From Archilochus colubris (taxonomy: Eukaryota; Chordata; Aves; Apodiformes; Trochilidae), in the NCBI GenBank assembly GCA_023079485.1, contig CM041084.1, forward strand, positions 13,080,609-13,144,608: DNA of 64,000 bases, in the 5' to 3' direction. The translations under genes were made by a program, and so were the position numbers. Shown one piece after another: positions 38,296 through 51,037 of this stretch. Numbering within the stretch: position 1 is the stretch's first letter; each line of letters starts with the position of its first letter. Under the pieces are notes generated by a model, which was given only the letters and a program-made list of their open reading frames with translations, did not search any database and was not told the DNA's origin.

Positions 38296-41200
38296 CTAAA
38301 AGAAAATAGTCACTCGCAAACAAATACATTAATTTTAAAACTTTAGAATTTTTAAACAATCACATTGTCTTTCATAGAGGTGCAGAAGAAGTCTAAGCGG
38401 TTTTGAAAAGTTGCAAATAGTAACCAGTATGAAGTGTGTAAAACCAAAGTAAACCTTGGCATTTACTGTAGTTAAATGAGAGTTTCTTTCACAATACTTA
38501 GGCATGGATTACAGTTTTCTTCATTGTACCAGTTCATTAACACAACCTTTCCCACACCTTACCTGTCTGGGATAATAACAAGTGTTCTTCAGAGAGGTAC
38601 TGTAGAAATTAATATTGAAAATATACAGCATCGCAAAGAAATTTTAATGTCCTGTTAGCATGACAGAAGAACACAGTCTTGATACAGGGCCTGAATGTGG
38701 CTCCCCCAGTTGAAGCTCTGGAGGAGGCTCAGCCTCAGCAACCCTGCAGCACAGGGTAGTGGTGTGTGCTCAGCACCTCTCAGAGTATGAGCAAGACTGA
38801 GCAGTCCCAAGCCACTCAGTCTGATTTTCACATCTTATTCACAAAGCTTTTCAACATTTCATTCTAACAGAGATCCTAAGACACTTTTTACATTTCTTAC
38901 TTCTCAAACTATTTAATTTAGTTGCCTCACTCTCTCAAATCAAGTCAAAGACTTAGAGGGATTTGAGGAGAAACACAATCTTCTTTCATTAAAAGTAGGG
39001 TCTTATTGAAGATCTTTGTGATTTGTATTGTCCTGGCAATAGGGGAGATCACGTAACCGGGAGTGTTTATTTTCTATGAGGCAATTAAGGTTGAGAGATA
39101 TGATTGTAATTCTATGTGCTTTCTTGCAAAACTATGTACTCACTTACACCTGGGCTGGGTTTGGTCAGTCTGGCTCCAGTTGCCAAAGTTATTTGTGTGT
39201 GCACATATCAAGGGCTTTGTGAGGTCAAAGAGACACCATTCAATTGAGACTTGAAAAACCTTGTCAGTGTAAACAAAATTCTTATCTGTTTGAGAGAAAT
39301 CTTGATTTTTATATCACATTTCTCTTTTCCCAGCAAACCTCCAATTATGTAACACGGAAAACTTATTATTACATTTTAATTGCTCTTTTCTGTTTAGAAA
39401 ACATATTTAAAGGAGTTATTCTAAGTTTAAATAATTATTCACTTGAATATGTATCCCTTTTTATCCTTCATCATGCTTGTCCCCCAGTTCTCCAGTTCTG
39501 AAAACCTCAACAACACCAGAGTGGGTTGGAATCAATGCTTACTACTCAAGCATAATAATTTATTCCACAGGTTAAGGAAAAACATCACACTTCTATCCAC
39601 TAAGAAAATATCGATGTTTTTTTAATTGAAAAAACAAACAAACAAACAAACAACAACAAAACACAAAACACACTAACAAGGACAGAGAGAAGGTTGCATG
39701 GGCAAAGCTATGACTTGCCAAGTAAGGACAGCCACAACTGCTGACTACAAAAATGCAGTTTTTGATTGTGACTGGGAACAAGTGTTGCCAATAAAGTACT
39801 ATGTCACTTAGAATTTACCACAGATCAAAAAAACTAGTACTTAACTTTTGCTGTCACTAGAAAGAGTAGAAGCTGCTTAGATTCTCAGGTTACTTTTATG
39901 ATATATGGGTACTTAATCAACTAGCATATCCAGCCTCCTCATTTAATCAAACAAGAACTCCTAATGATTAAAATAATGGATTATACTTAAAAATAAAATA
40001 AAATAAATTTAAACTTCTGGGAAAGGTGATAGCTTCCCATCTATGCAATAAATATCGATATTTTCTTCCAGCAGCTTGCCATTCTCAGCTACATCTAGTC
40101 ACTCACACCTCTTTGGACTCATTAACCCTTAAAATTAAAAATCCTGCAAATGATACCACTCAATTAGTTACACTGCTTAAAATCAAAATCATAAATCTAG
40201 GAAGAATTTGGTATGAAAGTTGGTTCTTAATAATTTTTATTTATTCTCCCTAAAAATCGTATAGATTGATTCCTTATCTTTCCCAGCCCATGGCTAGGGA
40301 TTGAATTCTCCCACTTCCAATAACTTGTATCTAAAGACCAGACAGATGAAGCTGATCCCAGTGACGACTATGGTGACAAGAAGAAACAAGGTACTCTGAG
40401 GCATTTTTAACCCTTAAGACAGAGGACCTATACTACAGATTAATTAGTACATCCAGAGTCTTTCAGTATCATTAAACATCAGCTTTATTGTAAGATGCAT
40501 GCTTAAGCCTGATCATCTTCAAGTTGTCCTCAAGTTCAATTATTTTGGCATCAGAAATGTCCACAGAATCTAAAAGTCTTGCACTATATCTCGCAATGTG
40601 TTACATGAATTGCTACATGTATATCAGGTTTGTTTGCAAGATTCTGCAATAGTATCCCAGGTGAAAACATTACACCTTATGTTCAAGGCAACTTATGCCT
40701 GATATCTAGAAGTTTGATTAAAACTTCTCGATAAAGATTATGGACAAAACTAGCATTCATCTGGCACATTGGGACTTCCATCATAAGGGTAAATTTTGAG
40801 AGCTAGCACAAGACTGCAAGATAAAACTCTCACTGACTGACTACCTCCCTCTGCCTTTTCACAGTTAGTGACATACGTGTGTATGTGTAGGGCATACACT
40901 CCTCAAAAAAGGATTTCAAAACATTTTATTGCACAAGCTCACCCCACTGTGGAAAAAAAATGTCAGATGGAGCAGGTGTTGGTTAATGTGTCTCTGGAAG
41001 GCAGGATGATGTGATACAAGAATCATTAGCATGTAAAGATTAAATGAAAATGAAATTAGCAGGGTTTCTAGAGATAACGTGATTATTCGGTCAAAAGGAT
41101 TAATCAAAAAGAGCAGTCTCCAGCTAGGGAAAAGAGACAGAAAAAGGGTCATAGGGAGATAGTGTGCATTGTTCAAATATTGATAAACAAGCAACAGGAA

Positions 41201-44200
41201 AGGAGGTAGAGCCTAAGGTAACAATCACAGCAACTGGGAATACCTGTTCATCAGATGCTGAGAATTACTGAGGTGACAATCTACAGGGAATGTACAGGGC
41301 ATAAGAATGCAGAAGATAAACAGATCCATGCAGAAAACTCAGGACCCTCCTGACAGAGATGGAGTAATAACTGCTATCACCAGACTTAGAGGTAGTAGGA
41401 ATGGAGCAGCAGTGGGGGTCAAAACCCCTTATACAGATCAAATTAAATTTTAACAGACAAGGGTGTGAAGGTGGGCTTTAAAATGAAAGAGCATTATATA
41501 TGTAAGTCTATACCAATAAAGAGAGTAAGAAGGGATGGGTGAAGAACCTTTTTTAAATAGGTTAGGATACACACTTTTTTAAATCCATTTGACTCTTACT
41601 ATAGAATTGCCATAAAACTTGTCAGCTGAATATATACTAGCTATAAAATGTTCCCCTTTATAGTGTCATCATTAATTTCATTTGAAGGAATTTTGCTGAC
41701 CTCACTTTTGTAAGAGAATTTTCCTTCTTGCATAGTAGATAGAAGTGCATGCTGCCTACCAGAGGAGATGGAGGCAGTTGTATTATTTTGTGGCTGTAAA
41801 GCACATTGCAGTCATTAGCTCTTTGCAAAATGTCAGCAATTTGTAAGAGTTTCCCCCTCACAGTAAAATGATAGCAGATTTACACCACCAGAACAGAACA
41901 TCTGTTCATTGGAGTAGACATTGAAAGATTACTCAGCTATTATCTTTCACATATTCAAGATATTAAATGGTAAGGTTGGCTAGAAAAAATTTAATGCCAC
42001 AGGACCTTTTTAATGACAGCAGGGCAGACTGAATTGTCATTATGACACTGAAATATTAGGATATCTCAAAAACTGCCTATGTTAATCAGTTGTGTCAATG
42101 AAGGATGAAAAATAACCAAAATCACCTGTGAGGGGTTTGTGTTCACAGCTTATACTGTTACAAAATGAAGCTCTGAGCTGAGTGTCCCCCCTTAGTGATA
42201 TTCACAGCATTAACTCTGGACTCTCTCTTTCTTAGGAAGACAATGCTTTTCTAGCTCTTTCTAGCATCACTGGGATTTCACTTTATCCTATTTCAGAATA
42301 AACATAGTTTATTAATGTAATATCCTGTGCTGAGACTCCAAATTAAAGAAGAAAAACACTATAGCTTAAATGGAAAGGTAAGTAGGACCAGAAAAGTAAC
42401 GCTAAAGACGGCTCCCTCTTCCTTTCTAAGCAATTCTGTTTGAGAAAAAGTTATGTTTTTAAGTAAATTAATATAAGAGAGGGACAGTAAGCCTTCTGTG
42501 CATATCAGTTGATTTGTTGAGCAAGAAATGTTTCAGAGACCTTGAGTGCAAGTCTTTGTTTATTGAGAACAAGCAATCAATCAGTCAGGGCACACAACAA
42601 GACCTTGTTTAAACAACGATGAGTGCCTCAGTCACAAAGCTGAGATTGGACAAGTAAGCCTGGCATTACTGGAAAAAAAGCAAAGTCAACAGCACAAAAG
42701 CCACAGAATAAGAGAGTATGGTTTCAAGCACCAGAATGTTAGCATATGTTCATATGGACAGAGGGCTTTCTTGAGATTTCTCTTAAACAAAATGTTTATT
42801 ATTTAAAGCTATCAAAACTCACCTTGGAAACTAGATTAAATAAATCCCTCACATTTGAAATCTCTATTAATTAAGGCCTACTTCTGCTAAATTAATTTTC
42901 ATGAGTTTAATAGTGTTGAGATTATTTTTTCTTCCTGGATGTAGTTGTATATATTTTCCAGATTTCATTTACAGCAATCACCCCTGTTATAAGCTTGACT
43001 GAAAGCGGGCCAAATGTGAACAACAGAAGAGAAACAGCCTGTACCATTAGGAAAAAAATATTGGAAAATCTCATACAAAACAAGAGCTAATTATTCTGTG
43101 AAATACATTTCTTTCTATTTCTCTTCCAGTGGTTTCTCAAATACGTCTTTCTGTATTTCAAACGAAATCATAGAACTAAATTTTGCTGCCAGTATATCCT
43201 GACAGTCTTCTGATTATGTGGTGATGGATGAACTTACACTGTTTACACAGGAATGGGAGGGGGGTGATGTCTGGTGAGTGAAGAGAGACCAGCTCTGCTG
43301 AATAATTTCACATCCTTGGGTTAATGAACAGTAAAAAGATGAGAACATCATTTGCTTCAACAGCCTGCAAAGTGTATTCAGAAAACAGAACTTGATTCAA
43401 CATAAAATTTATGGGTCTGCTTTACTTGCTGCTAACTGCAAATTCTAACAGATGTAGTCTTCATTGTCCCACATCTTTTGGGAAAGTAATGGAAATCTTT
43501 AGATTAGCAAAGCTATTTGTGTGAGAGAGTTTACAAGACTATAAGGCCACATCAGGTCTGGTGTAAAACAAGGACTTATAACACAGGCTGCTGCTGCAAA
43601 CCTCTTCTGTAGGGCATACCAGCATGTTTAGCTGGTCATGTAAGCTGATTTTCCTTAAGCCCTTGCAGAACTTTTCTGTTCAAAATCTCTCTGTTTTGTG
43701 GCTGTAGAAATCCATGCAATTATCTTAATTACCTTTTAAAAAAAAAAACTGCGTTTCTGCAGGTACACAGAGGGCATTGCATCTCCATAAATAATTATCA
43801 CTATTATTCATTTCTACATTCACAGGAGAGACAAATGCTGGAAATGGAAGTCTGAGGTATATTTCACAGTGGACAGAACCAGGATGCACTTCCCTCTCCT
43901 GTGCCACATTTGGACAGGGGCACTCCGAGGCCTCAGCTGCTGTTGGAGCTATGAAACATTTGCTTTGAATGGGTAGAAAGGACCTAAATTACACAAGAAC
44001 CACTATATTCAAATACTTTTTCTCAACAGAGAAAACACCGTGCTGAATTTCAAATTAAGTGAATTTGGTAGACTTCCAGAGTATGAACAGTTTGGTGCCC
44101 TCTGCACTCCAAGGGCTGCAGAAAGACGAGATTTTTGGCCGAGATTTCAGGAGGCGAAGGGCAAAAGCAGTTAGAATTGACTTTGGATTTTGCTAATTAT

Positions 44201-44559
44201 CCTCCATTTAGAAAAAGTATATACACATAAGGAAATTACTGCTTATGATAAAGTGTAGGATATCTCCTGTTAAGTCAGAGTATGCTGACCATCTATTTTC
44301 AAGCATTGTACAGACTGAGCAGAAACATACGCATGCACTATTCACTCAAGCACCAAGGATATGTACATATATATGCATATGTATAAGGTTATATATATAT
44401 TTATCTTTTCCTAATATACTTTTTTTTAAGGAGACTTGTATTCTAAGATTGTTGTTTTATTATTGTTGTTGTTGTTATTTTTAGATATCAGACCAGTTTG
44501 GGTGAGATACTACTAATGTGATACATAATCAATGTATCAGGCCAAAACAGCTAGGGGAA
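38296..44559. other. Non-coding stretch, no gene supported
   Basis: AT-rich DNA with an AAAC microsatellite at 39629-39652 and short AT dinucleotide runs near 44360-44405. The 40.9-41.6 kb part is purine-rich on the plus strand and may be an old repeat, but I could not assign it. Confidence 0.5.
39629..39652. repeat. AAAC microsatellite
   Basis: About five AAAC units, running on into an ACAAC/ACACA-rich tail. Confidence 0.9.
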
Positions 44560-45033
44560 TATTGCTCTTACATAGCATTTTTGAGGCTGCATCTGTGTCC
44601 AGTTTGGGGCTCACGAATAGATGAGATATACTTGCAAAACTGAAAGCTGAAATCCAAGGAAAAGCTGGTGGAACATGTTTGCTCAGTCTGGAGGAGTGAA
44701 GGGTATGGAGAAATCTAATTGCAGCTTTCTGCTACAGAAACAGTTCTCATAAGGATGGTGCCAAACTCTTCTCTGAGACACTCAGCAAGAGGTAACAGTC
44801 AAAACAAGTTGCAGCAAAACACACTCTAGCTGGACATAATAGGAAAAAAATTCACACTGAAAGTGATTAAGCACTGAAATAGATTATCCACAGACATGAT
44901 GGAATCTCTGTCTTGGGAGATTTTTGAAATGTAAATGTACAAGGTCCTGAGTAATGTGATTTAAATCTGAAGCTATTCTTGCTTTGGGATTAACTAGATG
45001 ACCTCTGAAGGCTTCTTCCAACTTATCTCTTTG
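44560..45033 (+). mobile_element. Diverged CR1 LINE, 3' part, plus orientation
   Basis: The order of landmarks follows CR1. TTTTGAGGCTGCATCTGTGTCCAGTTTGGGGCTC at 44580-44612 matches the PHLEYCVQFWAP-coding stretch, with a few bases lost. GGAGGAGTGAAGGGTATGGAG follows near 44692. Then come the AAGTGATTAAGCACTGAAATAGATTATCC block near 44860 and, finally, GGGATTAACTAGATGACCTCTGAAGGCTTCTTCCAAC near 44987-45022, the usual CR1 3' region. The terminal octamer repeats are not visible. It is full of indels and codes for nothing. Confidence 0.8.
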
Positions 45034-48000
45034 ACAAAACACATCCTTATGGGTACAGCCATCTCAATAGGACAGAGTTGGACTGTAGTCCCTCTGTCAT
45101 TTCAAATGAAAGCACAAGAGCTTGCTGCCTTTGGGAGACTGGGTACAGCAGCAGCATGCAGCAACACTTTTGGAGGATCAGCCAGGCAAGTGCACTGCCA
45201 TGCATCCATTCTCTGATGCAGTATCTGAAAAGCACTGAAGATTGCTGGAGCTTGTGGAGAGCCCAGGAGAGCCTATTATGCACAGAGGAAAAGAGAGCCA
45301 AGACAGCAAAGTAGGTTGCCCAGGAAAACTGTGCTCTTGTATTCTGTCCTGCTGTCACAAGCTTTTTTCAATAAACTCACTGAATCTCTCTGGGAAGCCA
45401 CAATATGTTCCTCACATTTACACAGAGCACAGCCCAAGTCCTTTGGACAGCTTTATAAGATAAATATTTATTAATTTGGGTTACTATAATAGCGTAAGTA
45501 TTTACTCCCTGTGAGAATTGCTTCCTTTGGTCTCCTCCCTGCTATTTTCTACAGCTGGAAGTTGTTCTTTCCTTCACACTGTCTGACTGCCCTCTGAACT
45601 CCCCCTCACCTCTGTCCATCCTTCCTGTGCAACTGGCATTAGACTCTAATCTCAGTTCACTTCTCTGCTCTGCTACTACTTCATCCACTCCCTCCTCAGG
45701 CTAGGAGAACACTCACTGCAGTTTTTACAGATTTCATGTGTCATCTGTCAGTCCTATCATACTGCTACCCCCTTCTGCATTGTTTTGCTTTGTCTGTTTG
45801 GATGTTGTGTCAGACCAGGTGTTTGGATACTTATGGGCATGGGTGTGGTGAATAAATTTTATAGCTTACAGTAAAAGGAACTTCACAACAGCACTCAGAA
45901 TATCTGGGGTTAGGTGAGTGCAAATTCTGCAGGAATTCACATGACCAGGCAAGATGCCATGAAGTAAAAGCATCAAGATACATCTACATATCCAAACAAT
46001 CCTTTCTTCAGGTTTGACTCCCTGCAGTCCCAGCAGTGGTGCACACTGGATTGCAGAGGAAAGAAGAAAGCTTTCCCTTCTGCTGGCTGCAGCACAACAG
46101 ACACTGACACATGAGGGCTTCCACAGCTTTCCCATATTGTTTGCTCCTCTAGTACACGATCAAATATTACTGGCTTTGAAGCTTGTTTTAAAGTTTTTAA
46201 GGAGCAGGAAAGGCACTGTAACTGATTATTCTACACCAAACTCATGGAGTTGCATCTTTGTTAGCCAAAAAATAATTCAGGTAATTCTATGAGTGCCAGA
46301 TAAATACAGCCTGGAAGATTAGAGCACCCCAGATGTGACTAAGTGTGAGTTGGGGTAGACGTGAGCTGTAGCTGAATCTTTCTGCATGATGGAGACATTC
46401 AGAAATTTTCTGTTTTGATTTTTCTGGTGCTCCACAAGGAGTGAGGCACAACTACAGTCTGTCCTTTTCCTCTCTCTATTCAGTTTCACAAAACTTGTAT
46501 AAAATTATTTGGTTTTGACAATTTTTCTCTCTGCCCAGACCTCTTCAGGAGCTGTAGGAGCACACCCAGATATAAGTACCTGTGGTGTAGATACACACAT
46601 ACACTCATGCTCAGGATGTTTTAACATCCATGCCTTTACTCATTGTTTTCTACCACTCTGCAGCATATGTAGGTAGCTACCAAAGCTCAGGCATTTCCCC
46701 TTTTCAACTGCAAGCTGATGAAGGAAATATATAACTCCAGGTGAAGATGGAAATATGGAAATGTAATAATTTAAACCGCTTTATACAGCACATGAATGTA
46801 ATCAGTTGTAATTTGCACCTATCAGCCTATCAGTTGTTATAATTACAGCAACTTTTAAACAGTAAACCTCTAAAAACCTCCACCTTGTGGGTTTTGAAAT
46901 GAATACAACAGGATGTTAATAAACTCCAGGAAAAAAAAGTATTCTCCTGACTTCTACACATGGTCAGAATTTTATTTTTAAGTTATATATAATAGACAGC
47001 AATCTTTGTTTGGAAGCCAACACACACTTCCCTAGTGAACTGCAGGATACACATAAATAATCAGGGCTGAAAAAGGTCATCACACGGCTAGAACCAGGGT
47101 TAGCAACAGCACTGTGCAAGCTGATTGCTCAGAAAACCTTAAGCAAAGGAAATCAAGCAAAGTGTGACACAACTGACTGTACTGAAAGCTGGAAAGTCTC
47201 TATGTCAGGGATGAGCCCACCTTGAACCTTATCATTCAAGAAATTTTATTAAGAATTGACAAGTAGTGAGAAAAGTTACACAGTTAACCTGTAGCTCAAG
47301 GGAATAAGAGTGCAAAAAAAAGATGAGAAGCATTTAATAGGGTCCAAGGACCACCAGCTGAGCTCACTAAAATCAATAATTAAGAGCTTGGTCTCAAGGT
47401 CTCCTTATTGCTGCAGTACAGAACATATTAATGGTATATATTGACTTGCAATTAGGCATTACTGAAAATGTTTCACTTCTAACTTTTGCAGCATAAAATT
47501 TAGTTACAGCAAAACCATAATATATTGATAAAATGTGTCAGTTTCCCATCAGAAAACAAAATAGATTTCATCAAGAGCTACTAGTCTGAAAGCTCAATTT
47601 TTGTATCTAAAAATAGAGTCATATTAATTTCAATGTGCTTAGGCACTATCTTATGGTCCTGCCATGATCTGATTTTTTTCATTGGGTCAGAATCCCTAGA
47701 TAGATTTACCTGCACTATACCTGATGCCTATAGACTCCCATGCTTCAATCAAGAGAGTCTCTGCCTGAAAGTGGGAATTATCTCAAGGAAGACACAAATA
47801 TTTCCATTAGGAATGAACCCCTCACAGCAGCCCACAAAGTGTACACAGAGTATGTAGCCATACCCAGAGTCCCTGCTTGTCAGGATGAGAGGTGGCAGAG
47901 GAGAAAGCAGGAGATTCAGGGGTATTACAAGCTTTGCAACTGAACTGTATGCTTTAAACACAGCTTCATAACACTAATTGGAAGCTAAGCTCCATGATTT

Positions 48001-48961
48001 CCTGACAGATTCCTAAATATCTCAGAAAGTCCCTCAGGGAAAACTGTAAAATACAGGAACTCCACAACTGGACTGTAATTAGACAGAATGACTTTTGAAT
48101 CTCACTCCAATCTGTCCACAAAGTCTGCTTTCCATCTGAAATTTCTTCTGGCTCTTGCATATCAACGAAATATATTTGCTTGTTTGTTTGTTTTTTATTT
48201 TCTCTCAAAAGTTTCCTGCAAACCAGATAAGACATCATGCTTTGAATTCTGAAGGCATTTTAAATTAATACTGCATAATTAATCTTGTCTTAACATGCTT
48301 TTTGGTTTGATTTTTTGTTGAGTGTTTTATTTATTTATTTTTATTTTGCTCTGGGAGTTATATTTGATGTGATGCATGAGTTGTACGATCATACTGGTTA
48401 ACTGACACTGTTGCAGGAATGTTATGAAACTTAATTTGTAATTAATTAGTTTGTAAAAAGCTTTTCAGAATCTTAAACAAAAGCTGTTTCAGTTCAAGTA
48501 CAAAAATTATTAGGAGCAGAAAAAGGAAGAACATCTGACAAAATTATGTATAGAAAAACCACAAAACAGAGGATCTATGTAAATCTTAGTAGAGTAACAT
48601 TCATTCATAGCTCTTTTAACAGAATTGGAGTGGTTGAATACCACGTGTTAGAGCCTGATCTTCTTTTCCTGAACTGAGATAATGGAAGGTGTGTTATTCC
48701 TAATTTATGCCAACATAAACAAGACAAGAATCAAGCCATGAAAGAGCCCTAGAGGTATGCTTAGAAGGAGAAGAAAAAACTAGAGAAACCCACCAGCCCA
48801 GGAGATTCCTACTTTGAACTACTTGCTATGTCACAATTGCCAGTCCTCTGTAAAAACTGATTCTGGGTAGGTATGAATCCTTACAATCATGGAGAACATT
48901 TCTCTTCCAGGGAGGATATATGAGGTCAGAGTTTGCAGAGGGACAATGTCTAGTCTTGGTC

Positions 48962-48978
48962 AAAAAAAAAAAAAAAAA
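48962..48978. repeat. Poly(A) tract
   Basis: About seventeen A after GGTC, ending in GATCC. Confidence 0.85.
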
Positions 48979-51005
48979 GATCCACTGAAAATGATTCCTC
49001 TTTCCTCACCAATTGGATTAATTACCTGTTTGCCTGAAAAAAATGCTGATTTTACTGACAAGAGGCTTTTTTCTTAGTTACCTGCAAGCTGTTTGCTTTT
49101 TGAGTCAAGCCTGAAGCACAAGCTGAATTTTTTCTTACATCCCCAGCAACACTTGTGGTGAAGCTTCACTTGCAGCCCACACGGCAGCTTCAGCAGCTGT
49201 GCTGGGAGTGAAGCTCAGGAATTACCCTAGGAGCTAACACCCCGATTATCATCAGCCAGAATCTCCCTTAGTTATCAAAGGATCTGTTTCTGGGACAATC
49301 TCACCTCCAGTACCTTTGGCTTCTCTTCTTTCTTTCCAGACAAGGTTGCCTGTTTCCAGCTTTTTGAGATCATCATGTATTGTTTCTGTTCCTTACTTAG
49401 CATTTTCCCACTCTTCCAGCAAACCATATTTGTGACAATTTAATTTTTTCTTTCAGAATATATTCAAAACCAGAAACAGAATGAGGAAGGAAATAGTCCC
49501 CACAGGAACCCCATACAAGTATCTATGCCTAGTGAAAATTTCTCTCTTAAAGTTATAATTTAACACCCGGTATTTAAGCACAACAATTTTGTACCTTTCT
49601 CCTTTTTTCATCAAAACATCATCAGGTATAAAGCAGCACTAAATTCAGAAATCTATCAATCAAAATTGAAAATCTTTTAAAAATAAAAATGTTTTTGAGA
49701 GGATTTCCAGGCTGTCAATCTATGTTCATTACATTAATTGTATTATTTCCACTGTTTATTTGTTAACTGATGCACTCTAAATTTCTAAACACTGATAAAT
49801 GGAACTGAAATATAATTTTAAAACATTTTAAGTCTTGTGGTCTTTAACAAAAGATTGTTAATGATGGAAACACCTCTTCATCTTCATATTTTTAAATATC
49901 AGATATACATCATGAGCTCATAAAAACCAAACTCAGTAACTATTCTCCTTCTCCTTCCCTTAGATTACTAAGAAAACTGGAAGGCTTTTAAATTGTGAGA
50001 TTATATTAATTCATTAACCTGCTTTTTCACTAATATGGAAAAACATACTTTTATCTCCTGTGCTATTTTTCTGTCACCTCACTTAGCAATAGACCAACAA
50101 TATATTTTTAGGGTCCTTTTTGTTGTATAATTGAAAAACCTTATTGCAGTCCTTAAGTGTACCAGCCACTGAGTTTTCCTTCTCTGACTTTTGCATCCCT
50201 TCTCAATTTCATATAACTTTAAATACCTACTTTATATTCATTGATATCAGCTGCTTTTTTAGTAAAAAGTACTCTTTTTAGTGAACTGTAGCTATTTTCA
50301 TGCTCTTCTCTACACCATTATGGTAGGATTTTGTGTTAGTTTTTCAGATACAATCTCCTTTCTAAGTTTAGAAATAGCTTTTGGGGGCTGTCATAGAGTT
50401 TTCTTAAATCCATCAGTCCTCTTCTTCATTAGCTAATGAGTTGCCTATTTTACACATAACAGCTATACATAAGTGCATGTCACAGTGTGCTTCTACTTAT
50501 TTAACACACTATGAAAAATAAATACAGTAGTAAAATTTTATTCTTTTTTCATCCAATAAATGCAGCTGGCTCAATCGTATCACCTTAAAAAAAATCCACT
50601 GATTATGAGAAGTCACCATTCTCTTAATTTTTAGAGTAAGGTCTAAGATTTCTGTATTGTGGGTGCAATATTGCCTCAGAAATTACAATTTTGAAGGTTT
50701 TTTTGAAAATCCAGGCATTTTACTTTTGTACTATATTTCTAACACATTGCTCACACTAAAATCATCCAGGATAACACAATCTATTTTCTTTTATTTCAAT
50801 GTACTCATAAGGGACCATATTTGGGGGTTTTTTTGTTACTACCACAACAGACAACTGAAATTTTGTTACATTTTTCTCTTTTAAAACCTGAATAGCAAAC
50901 ACCTAAGATCACTAGCTTAGAACTGTCCTTCATTTGGAGACTTCTTTTCCTTTTGACGTACAACACTAATCCTTGGGGTTTTTTTCTTACTTACCCCTTC
51001 CTTGG

Positions 51006-51037
51006 GTTTAATAATAAATTTGTTTAATAATAAATTT
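51006..51037. repeat. Two tandem 16-bp units
   Basis: GTTTAATAATAAATTT occurs twice, back to back and identical. Confidence 0.95.
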
